Of a stretch of DNA of 64,000 bases, positions 8,696 through 18,299 are shown piece by piece. The DNA is from Allohahella marinimesophila. GTDB taxonomy: Bacteria; Pseudomonadota; Gammaproteobacteria; Pseudomonadales; Oleiphilaceae. The notes beneath the pieces were generated by a model. That model saw only the letters and a list, made by a program, of their open reading frames with translations, was not told where the DNA came from and did no database searches. Both the position numbers and the translations under genes were made by a program. The stretch covers positions 434,001 through 498,000 of the forward strand of contig NZ_BAABBO010000007.1 in the NCBI RefSeq assembly GCF_039538005.1. The letters are read 5' to 3'. The first letter of the stretch is position 1. Every line of letters begins with the position of its first letter.

Positions 8696-8826
8696 GGTTG
8701 AGGCGGACCACCGAACTGCGGGACAAGCCGCGCATATTAGCAGCATCGGAAGACCAGAGCAGCTCCCGGAAGTCCTGAAGGCCAGGAAGAAGCAACCAAT
8801 CAGCGCCTGAGCACTACGAAACCAGG

Positions 8827-10095
8827 CTACTCCTGCTTTGCCTTGCCCATCACACGCTTCCCAACAGCGGACGTCATCCCATGCACGAATATCGATAGAA
8901 TCACCGCAACGATGCAAATCCGCCAGATCGACTCGATGTTGTCGAAGTCGCTCTGACTCTGCGCGTAGGCCACGTAAAAGAACGTCCCGAAGCCCCGTAT
9001 CCCCATCATCGCAATCAAGCCACGGTCGATGCGGCTCCCCTGAGTCGGCAGCAGGCAAATATAGGCGAGCACCGGCCTGACCACAAATATCAGCAGCAGC
9101 GCGACACCCAGCTCGGCCATCGACAGACTATTCAGCATTCCCGAAACAGCGACGGAACCGAGCCACAGCAGCAAAAGCGCCAGCAACACCTTCTCGATCT
9201 GGTCTGAAAACCAGTGCGGCATGGCCGCATAACTTTCATGCTTGGTGCCTCGAACAAAGGCGCGCGCGGCCCTCGCGGATACGAATACCGCCAGAAAGCC
9301 GTAGCCGCCGATGAGCTCAGTCAGGCCGTAGGTGAGAAAGGTGGAGGCCATCAGCACGAGGCCCTGGTTCTCTCCTCCAGCTGCGGCATCGCCAAATCGG
9401 CTGAACACGAACCTGGACACGAGGTGCCCGAGCGCCCAGCCGGCAGCGATACCCATGAGCACGCGGTAAAGCAGGTCGAGCCAGACCCAGGTCCAGAGTT
9501 CCTCAGTCTTGATATCGGCGTAGCTGGCGAGCGACATCCCGGCCAGCACCACGGCAAGGTGGACGAAGGGGAAGGCGAGGCCATCATTGAGCCCGGCCTC
9601 GGTAGTCAATGACAGCCGCACGTCGTCTTCTTCGCCTTTCAACGGACCTGAGACCTGCACCGCGCGCGCGAGCACCGGATCAGTCGGGGCCAGCGCGGCT
9701 GCGAGCAGTACGGAGCCGGCAATCGACAGGCCGACCATGGACTGCCCCAGATAAGCGATCACGATGATACTCAGCGGCATGACCAGAACGAGCAGGACCC
9801 AGGTATGCTGCCATTCGCGCTTGCCGGCCTCGCGATCAACGGCAAGACCGGCGCCGGCGAGGGCGATAATCACGATGAGTTCAGTCAGATACTCGATAGT
9901 GTCGCGGTAGAGCACGGATTCGAGCGGATCGATAACGGGTAGAGCTACCGGCGACAGCGCGAGCAGGGCACCCGCAATCAGGAACAGTATCGGGGCAGTC
10001 ACGAACATCGACTTACCGTACAGCGGCACGAAGGTAAAGCCGGCGAACACCAGACCGGTGACAATATAGAATACATCGTGCAGTTCAATCGTCAT
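8827..10095 (-). CDS. CPA1-family cation:proton antiporter (NhaP-type)
   Basis: A 422-residue membrane protein with about 12 hydrophobic segments. The conserved LAPTDPVLA motif and LTTEAGLNDGLAFPF (the ND pair of the transport site) are both present. This is the sodium/proton exchanger family CPA1. No long cytosolic C-terminal domain follows the membrane part. Likely exports Na+ or K+ for pH and salt balance. ATG at 10095; transcribed toward dgkA with 131 nt between them. Confidence 0.88.
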   Translation of the reverse strand: MTIELHDVFYIVTGLVFAGFTFVPLYGKSMFVTAPILFLIAGALLALSPVALPVIDPLESVLYRDTIEYLTELIVIIALAGAGLAVDREAGKREWQHTWVLLVLVMPLSIIVIAYLGQSMVGLSIAGSVLLAAALAPTDPVLARAVQVSGPLKGEEDDVRLSLTTEAGLNDGLAFPFVHLAVVLAGMSLASYADIKTEELWTWVWLDLLYRVLMGIAAGWALGHLVSRFVFSRFGDAAAGGENQGLVLMASTFLTYGLTELIGGYGFLAVFVSARAARAFVRGTKHESYAAMPHWFSDQIEKVLLALLLLWLGSVAVSGMLNSLSMAELGVALLLIFVVRPVLAYICLLPTQGSRIDRGLIAMMGIRGFGTFFYVAYAQSQSDFDNIESIWRICIVAVILSIFVHGMTSAVGKRVMGKAKQE

Positions 10096-10197
10096 CGGTC
10101 ACCGCTGCGGTTGGCTTTAGTTCAGGCGTTCCCCTTATACGCGCAATCGCAGCGGCGCTATCACGCCTATATTACAGTTCATATGAGCGCCTTCAGA

Positions 10198-11580
10198 TCA
10201 CTGCCAGTTCAGCCGGTGGCGTGAAACGAACTGCGCGGCGTCCCGGCCAAAATTACCACGATATCCCTCTTCCACACGAATGCGCTCTCCGATGCCATAC
10301 AGACGGTACTGCGCTTCCATGGCCAGTCCGTAATTTGGCAGATGCACCAGGTCAACTGCTCGGCTGAGATACTCCGACAGCGTGACCCTGTGGTCGATGA
10401 AGCGCCCGACATACAGCAACTCCATAAAGGGCGAACTGCTGTTGACACCGGTCGGCGCGTGTCCGTAGATAAGACGCTGCTCGTCATTGAGCAGGCTGCG
10501 CTGATAACGATCGGCAACCGCCGGCTCCAGGAAGTTGCTGGCAAACCAGTCCGGCGAAAAAGAGGTTTGCGCATCGCGGGTGATGACCCCCCGAATGCTG
10601 GATGAATGTCGTCTCACGGGAGACATATCCGACGGGCTGGCGATTTCGCGGACGGCGGCATGGACCGCAACGCCGGCACCGAGGGAAGTGGCCACTATGA
10701 AGATGTCGTCAGGATCGATGTTGAGTAGGCCAGCATGATGGCGAGCAAACTGCACGGCGTAACTGAGGTCAGCCACCGAGGTGGGTGTTCGATCGCTTTT
10801 GAGCTGTTTCAATGGGTGCCTGAAATCAAGCGCTGCTACCACGACGCCTGAGCCAGACTCGGCCACGCCCAGAAGATTTTTGAGCAGCGACTGACTGCGC
10901 GTCCGGAGAGACTCCTTGTTCGATCCGGCTGAATGCGCGTAAATAACGAGCGTGCTGGCGGCTGCCGCGGGATCGACCCGACCATCAGCATTGGAATAAT
11001 AAAGATCCATCCTCAGCCCATCCGCCTCGCCATCACCACGTTCTGGCACCCAACTGACATCGGGGTCACCATAGTAGATATTCGAGTAGACCCCGCAGAC
11101 CGGACTGCAGTCTGCGATGGCCTGGTAATGATCATCCAGGTCGCCGGCCGCAAAGGGCTCGGGCACATCGACGCCCGCTGGCGGCTGGCCGCCTGTCACC
11201 TCTGCAAAGCCACAGGCTGCAGACGCTGTATTCTCATCGACGCAGAAGCGCAGCAAGCGTTGTTCGCCGTCGGCAAGACCGCCAGGATAGGTGATTTTCA
11301 GGGGGCCGGATTGCGGGCTCGACGTCGTCCGCCTTCCACGCAGCTTGTTATCGATGTAGAACAGCTGATCTGACATCGTCGGGGTAAGAATGGCGTAATT
11401 AACGTCGAAAGGGGTCTGAACGGGCAGGTGATTGGCAACGCCAATCGGACCAATCTCGAGTGCCTGCTGGGGCATCAGGGGAGAGGCCTGGACAAGCAGA
11501 CTGAAGCTGAACGAGCTGAGCAGCAAGCCACTCATTGCAGTACGACAGGCAGAACGAACGGACAAAGCAGGGGCAGGCAT
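10198..11580 (-). CDS. Secreted alpha/beta hydrolase (lipase/esterase-like)
   Basis: About 460 residues with a signal peptide (MPAPALSVRSACRTAMSGLL..., cleavage near VQA-S). The chosen ATG at 11580 has GGAGGG 10 nt upstream; a TTG at 11601 is less likely. Core motifs are VIYAHSAGSNK, resembling the oxyanion-hole loop, and IFIVATSLGAGVAVHAA, a G/T-x-S-x-G nucleophile elbow with Ser as nucleophile. Cysteines in the N-terminal 170 residues suggest disulfides in the periplasm. Substrate unknown. It is followed upstream, on the same strand, by the GlpQ-like gene, so the two may serve lipid or phospholipid scavenging together. Confidence 0.72.
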   Translation of the reverse strand: MPAPALSVRSACRTAMSGLLLSSFSFSLLVQASPLMPQQALEIGPIGVANHLPVQTPFDVNYAILTPTMSDQLFYIDNKLRGRRTTSSPQSGPLKITYPGGLADGEQRLLRFCVDENTASAACGFAEVTGGQPPAGVDVPEPFAAGDLDDHYQAIADCSPVCGVYSNIYYGDPDVSWVPERGDGEADGLRMDLYYSNADGRVDPAAAASTLVIYAHSAGSNKESLRTRSQSLLKNLLGVAESGSGVVVAALDFRHPLKQLKSDRTPTSVADLSYAVQFARHHAGLLNIDPDDIFIVATSLGAGVAVHAAVREIASPSDMSPVRRHSSSIRGVITRDAQTSFSPDWFASNFLEPAVADRYQRSLLNDEQRLIYGHAPTGVNSSSPFMELLYVGRFIDHRVTLSEYLSRAVDLVHLPNYGLAMEAQYRLYGIGERIRVEEGYRGNFGRDAAQFVSRHRLNWQ

Positions 11581-11744
11581 AGGACACTCCCTCCAAGGCA
11601 AAAGGGACTTCTCTACAGCTGCATTGATAGTAAGTGATTGACAGAGAATCGGCTAGCAGATTTCGCTCATCACCTCTGCAGCGCGGCCGTAAGGCATGCT
11701 TCTCCCTACACCCGCACTGCAGCGGTGCTATGACAAGGCTGGGC

Positions 11745-13097
11745 TTACTTGAGGTTCATGCAGTTCGCATAGTAAGTCACAGTGGCCGGCCAGTCGCTGA
11801 AGATACCGATGACGCCGACATCCTTGGCGAGTACATGGATGAGATCCATAACATCACCATCGTTGTTGATGGCCTCAGCGATGCTGGCAAAGTAGAAGCC
11901 ACCGCCATTCGCCAATGGGCCCGAGCGCTCCAGTGACCAGGTAATGATGTCCAGACCGGCTGCACGGGCCTGACGCGCATATTCAGACGGCACGATGTGA
12001 CCCTCGGCATCCAGCGTGACCAGAATCGGCGTGGGCGGTGCCACGATGCGCACACCAGAGGCTCTGAGTTCAGACATCGTCGGTGACCAGGTGCTCGCAT
12101 CCATGGGATTGAAGGCGGGATCTGAATATCGACCGTCCAGATAAACGCCCTGCTGGCCGAAGGCGGGATAGTTCTCGACCCAGAACAGCACATCATCCAG
12201 ATCGAATGACTGTGGCCATACCTTGTTCGGGTCGATACCAGCAGCCTTGTAGTCTTCGATCATCTGGCTGGCGTAGTCGGCCTGGGTATAGTCACCTTCG
12301 TACGGCATCTCCACTTCCGGTGCCTTGAGCTCAGGCGTGAACTTGACCTTGAGCGACTTCATCAGCTCGATGCTTTCGCGATGCGTCAACAGGGTGCCGT
12401 TCTGGTCGTAGAGATCGGTCTGATAATCCGGCGTGCCGGCCATGTAGCCTTCGACCGTAGTGGCCTGACGATTGGCCCCATCCATCTTGCCTTTCAGCGT
12501 TCGAAACTCGGCGAGCGTGATGTCGCTGGTGCAGCACTTTGCAGTGGCGGGTGTGCCAGCGACCGGGTCAGCAGGCGAAAAGGGCGTGCTGCACTTGGCC
12601 GCCAGTTCTGGCTTGGCCAGGATGTCCGTTGTGGTGTGGAGGTCACACTGAGAGTGACGACAGACGAGCTCACGATCCTTGGTGAAGGTGACATCACACT
12701 CGACGATGCCAGCGCCCATGACGGCGGCGGCTTCATATGACTCCTTGGTGTGCTCGGGGAATTGCAAGGGCGCGCCGCGGTGACCGATAGAGAAATCAGT
12801 GCTGTAGAATGGGCCATCGGAACACTGTTGCAGGCGCTGTTTCAGCCGGCTCTCATCCATGTCTTCAACGAGGTAGAACGGTCGGGGCCCCAGATGCGCC
12901 TCGTTTCTGTTCCTGCCTCTGTTGTCGCGATACTTTTCAAGCAGTGAGCCAAGCTTCTCTCTGAGCTTGTCTTTGATTTCCTCACTGCCGCGCGCATCGG
13001 GTTCGAGATCGGCGTCCGATGCCGCGTGAGTATTATTCCCGGCCAGCAGCCCAATGGCCACGATGCCAAGAACCGCAAAATTTTGACGAGTTATCAT
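11745..13097 (-). CDS. Secreted glycerophosphodiester phosphodiesterase (GlpQ-like)
   Basis: About 450 residues, start ATG 13097 (MITRQNF), giving a clean Sec signal peptide ending NTHA-ASD; the open frame extends upstream to 13142 but that would bury the signal. Catalytic blocks are SIGHRGAPLQFPEHTKESYEAA (HRG, PEHT), GIVECDVTFTKD (E.D) and VCRHSQ (HD-like). The mature N-terminus is charged, with EEIKDKLREKLGSLLEKYRDN, a likely coil. It hydrolyses glycerophosphodiesters to glycerol-3-phosphate and alcohol in the periplasm. Extra cysteine-containing loops around 180-210 distinguish it from E. coli GlpQ. Confidence 0.87.
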   Translation of the reverse strand: MITRQNFAVLGIVAIGLLAGNNTHAASDADLEPDARGSEEIKDKLREKLGSLLEKYRDNRGRNRNEAHLGPRPFYLVEDMDESRLKQRLQQCSDGPFYSTDFSIGHRGAPLQFPEHTKESYEAAAVMGAGIVECDVTFTKDRELVCRHSQCDLHTTTDILAKPELAAKCSTPFSPADPVAGTPATAKCCTSDITLAEFRTLKGKMDGANRQATTVEGYMAGTPDYQTDLYDQNGTLLTHRESIELMKSLKVKFTPELKAPEVEMPYEGDYTQADYASQMIEDYKAAGIDPNKVWPQSFDLDDVLFWVENYPAFGQQGVYLDGRYSDPAFNPMDASTWSPTMSELRASGVRIVAPPTPILVTLDAEGHIVPSEYARQARAAGLDIITWSLERSGPLANGGGFYFASIAEAINNDGDVMDLIHVLAKDVGVIGIFSDWPATVTYYANCMNLK

Positions 13098-13289
13098 ATG
13101 AAGGTCCTGCGATATAGTTATTAGGCGGCGGCTACTGCCCATACGCTGCCACGGCAGGTCTACGCTAGCTGAGTCATGTTTCAGTTTAGCTGCAGAAACG
13201 GGTCAATTTTATCATAGTCGTCATCATCTGGCCTTTGCAGGCAGCGCAGGCGTAACATGGGCATTATCGACCACAAAGGGGAGATCAGG

Positions 13290-14186
13290 ATGCTTGAACA
13301 GGAAAAGATCGTGGCCTGTATCGATGGCGCCACCCTGAGCGAAGCAGTCTGCGACTATGCTGCGTGGATAGCACGCACGGTCAATGCACCGCTCAAGCTG
13401 CTGCACAGTGTCGAGCATCGCACCATTCCTGCGGTAGCGGATATCACCGGCGCGCTGGGGCTTGGAGCCTCTGAAGATCTGCTGGCAGAACTGACAGAGG
13501 TTGAAGAAAACCGCAGCCGCTTGCTGATCCAGAAAGGCCAGCTGATGCTCGATGCGGCGAAAGCCCGGGCGAGCGAGGCTGGGGTAGAGCATGTGGATAT
13601 TCTGCAACGGCACGGCAGTCTGGCGGAGTCGCTGGTGGATCTCGAGGCTGAAATCCGTGTGCTGGTCATCGGCATTCGCGGTGAGGATCATGAGTCGCCC
13701 CCAGGGCCAGGTAGCGCAGGCCCCATCCGACGGAATGCTTCGGGTACGGGCACACAGCTGGAGTCACTGGTGCGTGCGCTGCATAAGCCCATCCTGGTCG
13801 TCAACCGTGGCTTCAGTGTGCCGAAGAAGATCATGCTCGCCTATGACGGCAGCGAGGCTGCCATAAAGGGCCTGCACATGGTCGCGGGCAGCCCTCTGTT
13901 CAAACAGATTCCGTGCCATCTGGTGCATGTGGTCGACAGCGGCTCAGGAACAGATGAGTTGCTCGAATCAGCAGCGCGCGAACTCAGCGAAGCCGGCATC
14001 GAGGTGACTCGTGCACAACTGACCGGCCCGATCGAAGATGCGCTGTCGACCTATCAGGCGAAAGAGGATATCGACCTCACGGTCATGGGCGCGTTCAGCC
14101 ATGGTCGCCTGCGCAAATTCCTGCTCGGCAGCTTTACCTCCAATATGCTCGAGCGTACGCAACGACCGCTTCTGCTCTTGCGCTGA
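13290..14186 (+). CDS. Tandem universal stress protein (UspA domains)
   Basis: 298 residues with two Usp domains. Domain 1 begins KIVACIDGATLSEAVCDYAAW. Domain 2 begins KKIMLAYDGSEAAIKGLHMV and ends with VMGAFSHGRLRKFLLGSFT, matching the ATP-binding G-x2-G-x9-G(S/T) motif. Domain 1 lacks a clear version of this motif. The ATG at 13290 has GGGGAG and AGG upstream; an in-frame ATG at 13257 is earlier but has no site. It is divergent from the GlpQ-like gene. Function is general stress survival, often with ion stress. Confidence 0.88.
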   Translation: MLEQEKIVACIDGATLSEAVCDYAAWIARTVNAPLKLLHSVEHRTIPAVADITGALGLGASEDLLAELTEVEENRSRLLIQKGQLMLDAAKARASEAGVEHVDILQRHGSLAESLVDLEAEIRVLVIGIRGEDHESPPGPGSAGPIRRNASGTGTQLESLVRALHKPILVVNRGFSVPKKIMLAYDGSEAAIKGLHMVAGSPLFKQIPCHLVHVVDSGSGTDELLESAARELSEAGIEVTRAQLTGPIEDALSTYQAKEDIDLTVMGAFSHGRLRKFLLGSFTSNMLERTQRPLLLLR

Positions 14187-14219
14187 TCTGCGGTCCTGAG
14201 TGCGCCAAAACCCGTTCCA

Positions 14220-15308
14220 CTAGCGAACGATCGCGACCGATTTGATTTGCGCCCAAACCAGTTGGCTCTTTTCCAGGCCCAGTTGCTGCGCCGATCGGCG
14301 GGTAATTCTGGCAAGGAGATGCGAAGCGCCCAGCTCCAGTTTAACCAGGCAGAGCGCTGCCTGACTGGAATCGGGAGTAATGGCGCTCACCCGAGCCTGC
14401 AGGCTATTCAGAATGCTGCTGTCACGCTGCGGCGTCAGGGCGATGCTGACGTCCCCGGCATGCACATGCAGTCTCACCATCGCCCCAAGCTCATCGCCAC
14501 TATCCCTGATCCACAGCATGCCGCCGTCGAAAATGACTCGTGTCAGATGCCATTCGCTGTCACGTTCGGCCACCCGACCTTCCAGTACCACCCCCCGTTG
14601 GTCACCTGGCGTCAGTGGCAGATCGATACGGCTGAATGATTCGACGAGAGGGCCATTGGCGACCACACGACCAGCGTCAAGCATCAGCAGATGATCAGCC
14701 AGTCGCGCCACTTCATCACGCGAGTGACTGACATAGAGCATGGGAACGGCCAGCTCGTGCCGCAGCCGCTCCAGGTAGGGCAGGATCTCCTGCTTTCTCG
14801 CCTCATCCAGAGAGGCGAGCGGCTCATCCATCAACAGCAGCCTTGGCCGGATCAACAAGGCCCGCGCGATCGCCACTCGCTGTCGCTCGCCACCAGATAG
14901 TTGCGCTGGTCGCTGCTTCAGCAGGGGCGAGAGGCCAAGCAGGCTGACGGCTTCGGCCAGATCGATACCGCTCACGCCAGAATCCGCGCGCTTGATCGCG
15001 TAGGCGAGGTTACCTTCGACACTGAGGTGGGTAAACAGGCTGGCCTCCTGAAATACATAGCCCAGTGGACGGCGATGGGTCGGCCAGTATCGTTCGCCGT
15101 TCTGCCAGACCTGGTCGTTCACACTCACTCGACCATTGCTCACGCGCTGAAGGCCGGCTATGCAACGCAAGAGTGTCGTCTTGCCAGATCCAGAAGCTCC
15201 GAAGATGGCACTGATGCCCCTGCCAGGCAAAGCTGCCTCTACATCGAGTGAGAAGCTGGTGCCGGGCAGGGCCAGGCTGAAGCTGAATTTGATTGAGTCC
15301 TCGGCCAT
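14220..15308 (-). CDS. modC: Molybdate ABC transporter, ATP-binding protein
   Basis: 362 residues with Walker A GASGSGKTT at 37-45, signature LSGGERQR, Walker B LLLMDEPLASLD, and a C-terminal TOBE (molybdopterin-binding) domain. It is the last gene of modA-modB-modC and powers molybdate import for molybdoenzymes. It begins 3 nt after modB. Confidence 0.94.
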   Translation of the reverse strand: MAEDSIKFSFSLALPGTSFSLDVEAALPGRGISAIFGASGSGKTTLLRCIAGLQRVSNGRVSVNDQVWQNGERYWPTHRRPLGYVFQEASLFTHLSVEGNLAYAIKRADSGVSGIDLAEAVSLLGLSPLLKQRPAQLSGGERQRVAIARALLIRPRLLLMDEPLASLDEARKQEILPYLERLRHELAVPMLYVSHSRDEVARLADHLLMLDAGRVVANGPLVESFSRIDLPLTPGDQRGVVLEGRVAERDSEWHLTRVIFDGGMLWIRDSGDELGAMVRLHVHAGDVSIALTPQRDSSILNSLQARVSAITPDSSQAALCLVKLELGASHLLARITRRSAQQLGLEKSQLVWAQIKSVAIVR

Positions 15309-15311
15309 ACC

Positions 15312-16007
15312 CTAACGCCCGTACCGCATGGCGCCAGCCTGGCGACCAGCACGCGTGCCATAGACCAGCAGCAACACCACGAAGGAAAACAGCATCATGC
15401 CGCCAGCCAGCCAGTGTGCCCGTGCATAGTCCATGGCTTCGACGTGATCATAGATCTGTACTGACATTACCCTGGTCTCACCAGGAATATTGCCACCGAT
15501 CATCAGCACCACACCAAACTCGCCTATGGTATGGGCGAAGCCGAGTACGGCCGCCGTGACAAAGCCTGGGGCGGCCAATGGCAGCACGACAGTCATGAAT
15601 CGGTCGACCGGGCCTGCCCGCAGTGTCGCAGCGGCTTCGAGCGGTCGGTCGCCAATCGCTTCAATGGCGTTCTGGATTGGCTGCACCACGAAGGGCATTG
15701 AATAGAGCAGGGAGGCGATGACCAGTCCTTCGAAGGTGAAGGCCAGGGTGCCCAGGCCAAGGGCGCCCGTGACCTGTCCCAGGGGGCCGCTGGGCGCCAT
15801 GGCCAGCAGTAGATAGAACCCGAGTACCGTCGGGGGTAGTACCAGCGGCAGGGCGACTATGGCCGCGACTGGACCGCGCAGCCACGATCGACTTCTGGCC
15901 AGCCACCAGGCGATGGGTGTGCCGAGCAACAGCAAGAGTACGGTGACGACGGTCGCCAGCTTGAGTGTGAGCCAGAGGGTCTGAAGATCATCGCTGGTCA
16001 GGGGCAT
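15312..16007 (-). CDS. modB: Molybdate ABC transporter, permease
   Basis: 231 residues with five to six membrane helices, ALPLVLPPTVLGFYLL near the middle and the permease EAA-like loop EAAATLRAGPVDRFMTVVLPLAAPG that docks on ModC. The start is 2 nt after the modA stop, so translation is coupled. Confidence 0.94.
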   Translation of the reverse strand: MPLTSDDLQTLWLTLKLATVVTVLLLLLGTPIAWWLARSRSWLRGPVAAIVALPLVLPPTVLGFYLLLAMAPSGPLGQVTGALGLGTLAFTFEGLVIASLLYSMPFVVQPIQNAIEAIGDRPLEAAATLRAGPVDRFMTVVLPLAAPGFVTAAVLGFAHTIGEFGVVLMIGGNIPGETRVMSVQIYDHVEAMDYARAHWLAGGMMLFSFVVLLLVYGTRAGRQAGAMRYGR

Positions 16008-16009
16008 GC

Positions 16010-16807
16010 TCAGTGTGTGGCCTTGTGAAGGGCTGTCTGCTGTACGTAGCCATAAGACCTGATAATCTTTAGAGCGGCCGGTGTCCTGATGAAATCGAGC
16101 AGGGCTCTGGCAGCAGGATTATCAGCGCCGTTCCTGAGCAGGAGGGCGTCCTGTCGAATCGGCGTGTACAGATGTTGAGGCACCAGCCAGGCGGAGCCGC
16201 CACTCAGTTGGCCGTTTCGCATCACCTGAGCGGCAGCGACGAAGCCGAGCTCAGCATTGGCTGTACTGACGAAGTGATAGGTCTGCGCGATGTTTTCGCC
16301 CATGATCAGCCTGGGCTTTAGCGCATCGAAGCGGCCAAGCGCCTGCAACACTTCGACGGCGGCCGCGCCGTAGGGGGCGAGGCGAGGGTTGGCGATGGCC
16401 AGTTTCTCGAAGCCCCTGCTCTTCAGGATGTCGCCGGCATCATCGACGACGCTGTCAGTCGGAGACCACAACACCAGCTGCCCGACAGCATAGGTGAAGC
16501 GGGTGCCGGGCACGCCGAGGCCTCCCTGTTCGAGCTGTTTCGGCACACGCTGATCAGCCGACAACAGTACTTCGAATGGCGCCCCATGACTGATTTGAGC
16601 ATACAGCTTGCCGGACGAACCGAGCGAGAGCTGCACCTCATGGCCGCTGTCAGCTTCGAAAGCCTCGATGATGTGCGCCATAGGTCCGGCAAAATTGGAA
16701 GCCACCGCGAGGGAAACGGTTTCGGCTGCTATAGTTTGGGGCAGTATGAGCAGTCCGACGACGGCCGCGCTTGCGCAGAGGGTTTTCAGCAGTTTCAATA
16801 CGGGCAC
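16010..16807 (-). CDS. modA: Molybdate-binding periplasmic protein
   Basis: 265 residues with a signal peptide ending TIAA-ETV, then VSLAVASNFAGPMAHI and LSLGSSGKLYAQISHGAPFEV, the oxyanion-binding serines of ModA. GTG start at 16807 (MPVLKLLK). First gene of modABC. I see no E. coli-like ModE operator (TATAT inverted repeat) upstream, so regulation is unclear. Confidence 0.93.
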   Translation of the reverse strand: MPVLKLLKTLCASAAVVGLLILPQTIAAETVSLAVASNFAGPMAHIIEAFEADSGHEVQLSLGSSGKLYAQISHGAPFEVLLSADQRVPKQLEQGGLGVPGTRFTYAVGQLVLWSPTDSVVDDAGDILKSRGFEKLAIANPRLAPYGAAAVEVLQALGRFDALKPRLIMGENIAQTYHFVSTANAELGFVAAAQVMRNGQLSGGSAWLVPQHLYTPIRQDALLLRNGADNPAARALLDFIRTPAALKIIRSYGYVQQTALHKATH

Positions 16808-16851
16808 CTGACCTGTGGTAGCGCCTCATACTCCGTCATAAGACGAAAGCT

Positions 16852-16880
16852 GGCAAGCCCGTGAAGGCCGCTGGCTTGCC
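16852..16880 (+). repeat. Inverted repeat upstream of nhaD
   Basis: GGCAAGCC (16852-16859) and GGCTTGCC (16873-16880) form a perfect 8-bp stem with a 13-nt loop, 39 nt before the nhaD ATG and between it and divergent modA. There is no U-tract, so it may be an operator or leader hairpin. Confidence 0.4.
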
Positions 16881-16919
16881 GGAAATAACTCATTTCATTC
16901 AGCCTGAAAAGGAGTTCTG

Positions 16920-18296
16920 ATGTTCATCTTGCGTAGTCTCGTGCTGTTCGGTTTGCTGCTGCTGAGCTGGCCAGCGCTGGCCATGGCGGAAGGCGCCCCG
17001 CCGAGCCTGTATGCCACCACCGAGTTCAAGGCCATTCTCTGCCTGGTGATCTTCGTGATTGCCTATCTCTTCGTCATGGCTGAAGAGTTCATGCACATGC
17101 GCAAGTCCAAGCCGGTCATTCTGGCCGCTGGCCTCATCTGGGTGCTCGTAGCCAGTGTTGCCCAGGACTATGGCGTCAGCAGTGATCAGATGCGGCTCAT
17201 GGTATTCCATAACCTGTCGGAGTATGCCGCGCTGTTTCTCTTCCTGCTGGTGGCCATGACCTATATCAACGCCATGGAAGAACGCGACGTCTTTGATTTT
17301 CTTCGTGCCTACCTCACCAGGAAGGGTTTGTCTTATCGGCAGCTATTCTGGGTCACTGGTGGGCTCGCCTTTTGCATTTCACCCTTTGCCGACAACCTCA
17401 CCACGGCGCTTCTCATGGGGGCCGTCATCATGGCCGTGGGTAACAAGCAGCCGCGTTTCGTGGCGATTGCCATGGTCAACGTGGTCATCGCGGCGAATGC
17501 GGGCGGCGCATTCAGCCCCTTTGGTGACATCACCACCTTGATGGTGTGGCAGGCGGACAAACTCGAGTTCGTGGAATTCTTCGCACTGTTTCTACCCTCG
17601 GCGGTCAACTTCCTGGTGCCCGCGATCATCATGAATTTCTTCCTCCCGCATGGCACCCCAGAGGGACATGCCGCTGAAGTACCCATGAAACGGGGTGGCA
17701 AGCGAATCTGCGTCCTCTTTCTAGGCACTATTGCCTTGGCTGTAAGCTTCGAGCAGTTTTTTCACCTGCCACCATTTATGGGCATGATGACCGGTCTTTC
17801 GATACTCATGATTTTCGCTTACTACCTGAGAACGACCGGACCCAAGCGTCGTGATGACGTGCACTTCGATATTTTCGGCCCGATTGCACGCTCAGAATGG
17901 GACACGCTGCTTTTTTTCTTTGGTGTCATTTTCTGCGTCGGCGGCCTGGCTTATCTGGGGTACCTGGAGCTGATGTCACAGGCGATGTACGAGAACTGGG
18001 GCCCAACGACCGCCAATATCGTCGCTGGTACCATTTCGGCAGTCATCGACAATATTCCGGTGATGTTCGCGATTATCAGTATGAACCCGACAATGGGCGA
18101 TTCGCAGTGGCTCCTGATCACGCTGACAGCGGGGGTCGGCGGAAGCTTATTATCAATCGGCTCGGCCGCCGGCGTGGCCTTGATGGGACAGTCGAAAGGC
18201 AAGTATACCTTCCTCAGTCACCTTCGCTGGACCTGGGCCATTGCACTCGGCTATGTCGCGTCAATCGCCACCCACTTGTGGGTCAACGGGGTATAG
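16920..18296 (+). CDS. nhaD: Na+/H+ antiporter NhaD
   Basis: 458 residues with a signal-like first segment (LLLSWPALAMAEGA) and about 12 further hydrophobic segments. Motifs include FCISPFADNLTTALLMG, ANAGGAFSPFGDITTLMVWQ and ISAVIDNIPVMFAI, typical of NhaD/ArsB-superfamily exchangers with the paired Asp-Asn-containing loops. It exports Na+ or Li+ at alkaline pH and is common in marine and halophilic bacteria. AAAAGGAG lies 6 nt before the ATG. It converges on phnM with only 3 nt between stops. Confidence 0.93.
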   Translation: MFILRSLVLFGLLLLSWPALAMAEGAPPSLYATTEFKAILCLVIFVIAYLFVMAEEFMHMRKSKPVILAAGLIWVLVASVAQDYGVSSDQMRLMVFHNLSEYAALFLFLLVAMTYINAMEERDVFDFLRAYLTRKGLSYRQLFWVTGGLAFCISPFADNLTTALLMGAVIMAVGNKQPRFVAIAMVNVVIAANAGGAFSPFGDITTLMVWQADKLEFVEFFALFLPSAVNFLVPAIIMNFFLPHGTPEGHAAEVPMKRGGKRICVLFLGTIALAVSFEQFFHLPPFMGMMTGLSILMIFAYYLRTTGPKRRDDVHFDIFGPIARSEWDTLLFFFGVIFCVGGLAYLGYLELMSQAMYENWGPTTANIVAGTISAVIDNIPVMFAIISMNPTMGDSQWLLITLTAGVGGSLLSIGSAAGVALMGQSKGKYTFLSHLRWTWAIALGYVASIATHLWVNGV

Positions 18297-18299
18297 CGG

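Noticed and set aside
8309..9058. A 249-residue version of DgkA
   Set aside because: The extra N-terminal residues have no family match and overlap the antiporter gene in another frame; ATG 8695 gives the normal length.
16808..16919. ModE operator or molybdenum-cofactor riboswitch before modA
   Set aside because: No TATAT-type inverted repeat or riboswitch-like structure seen; only the 8-bp dyad reported.
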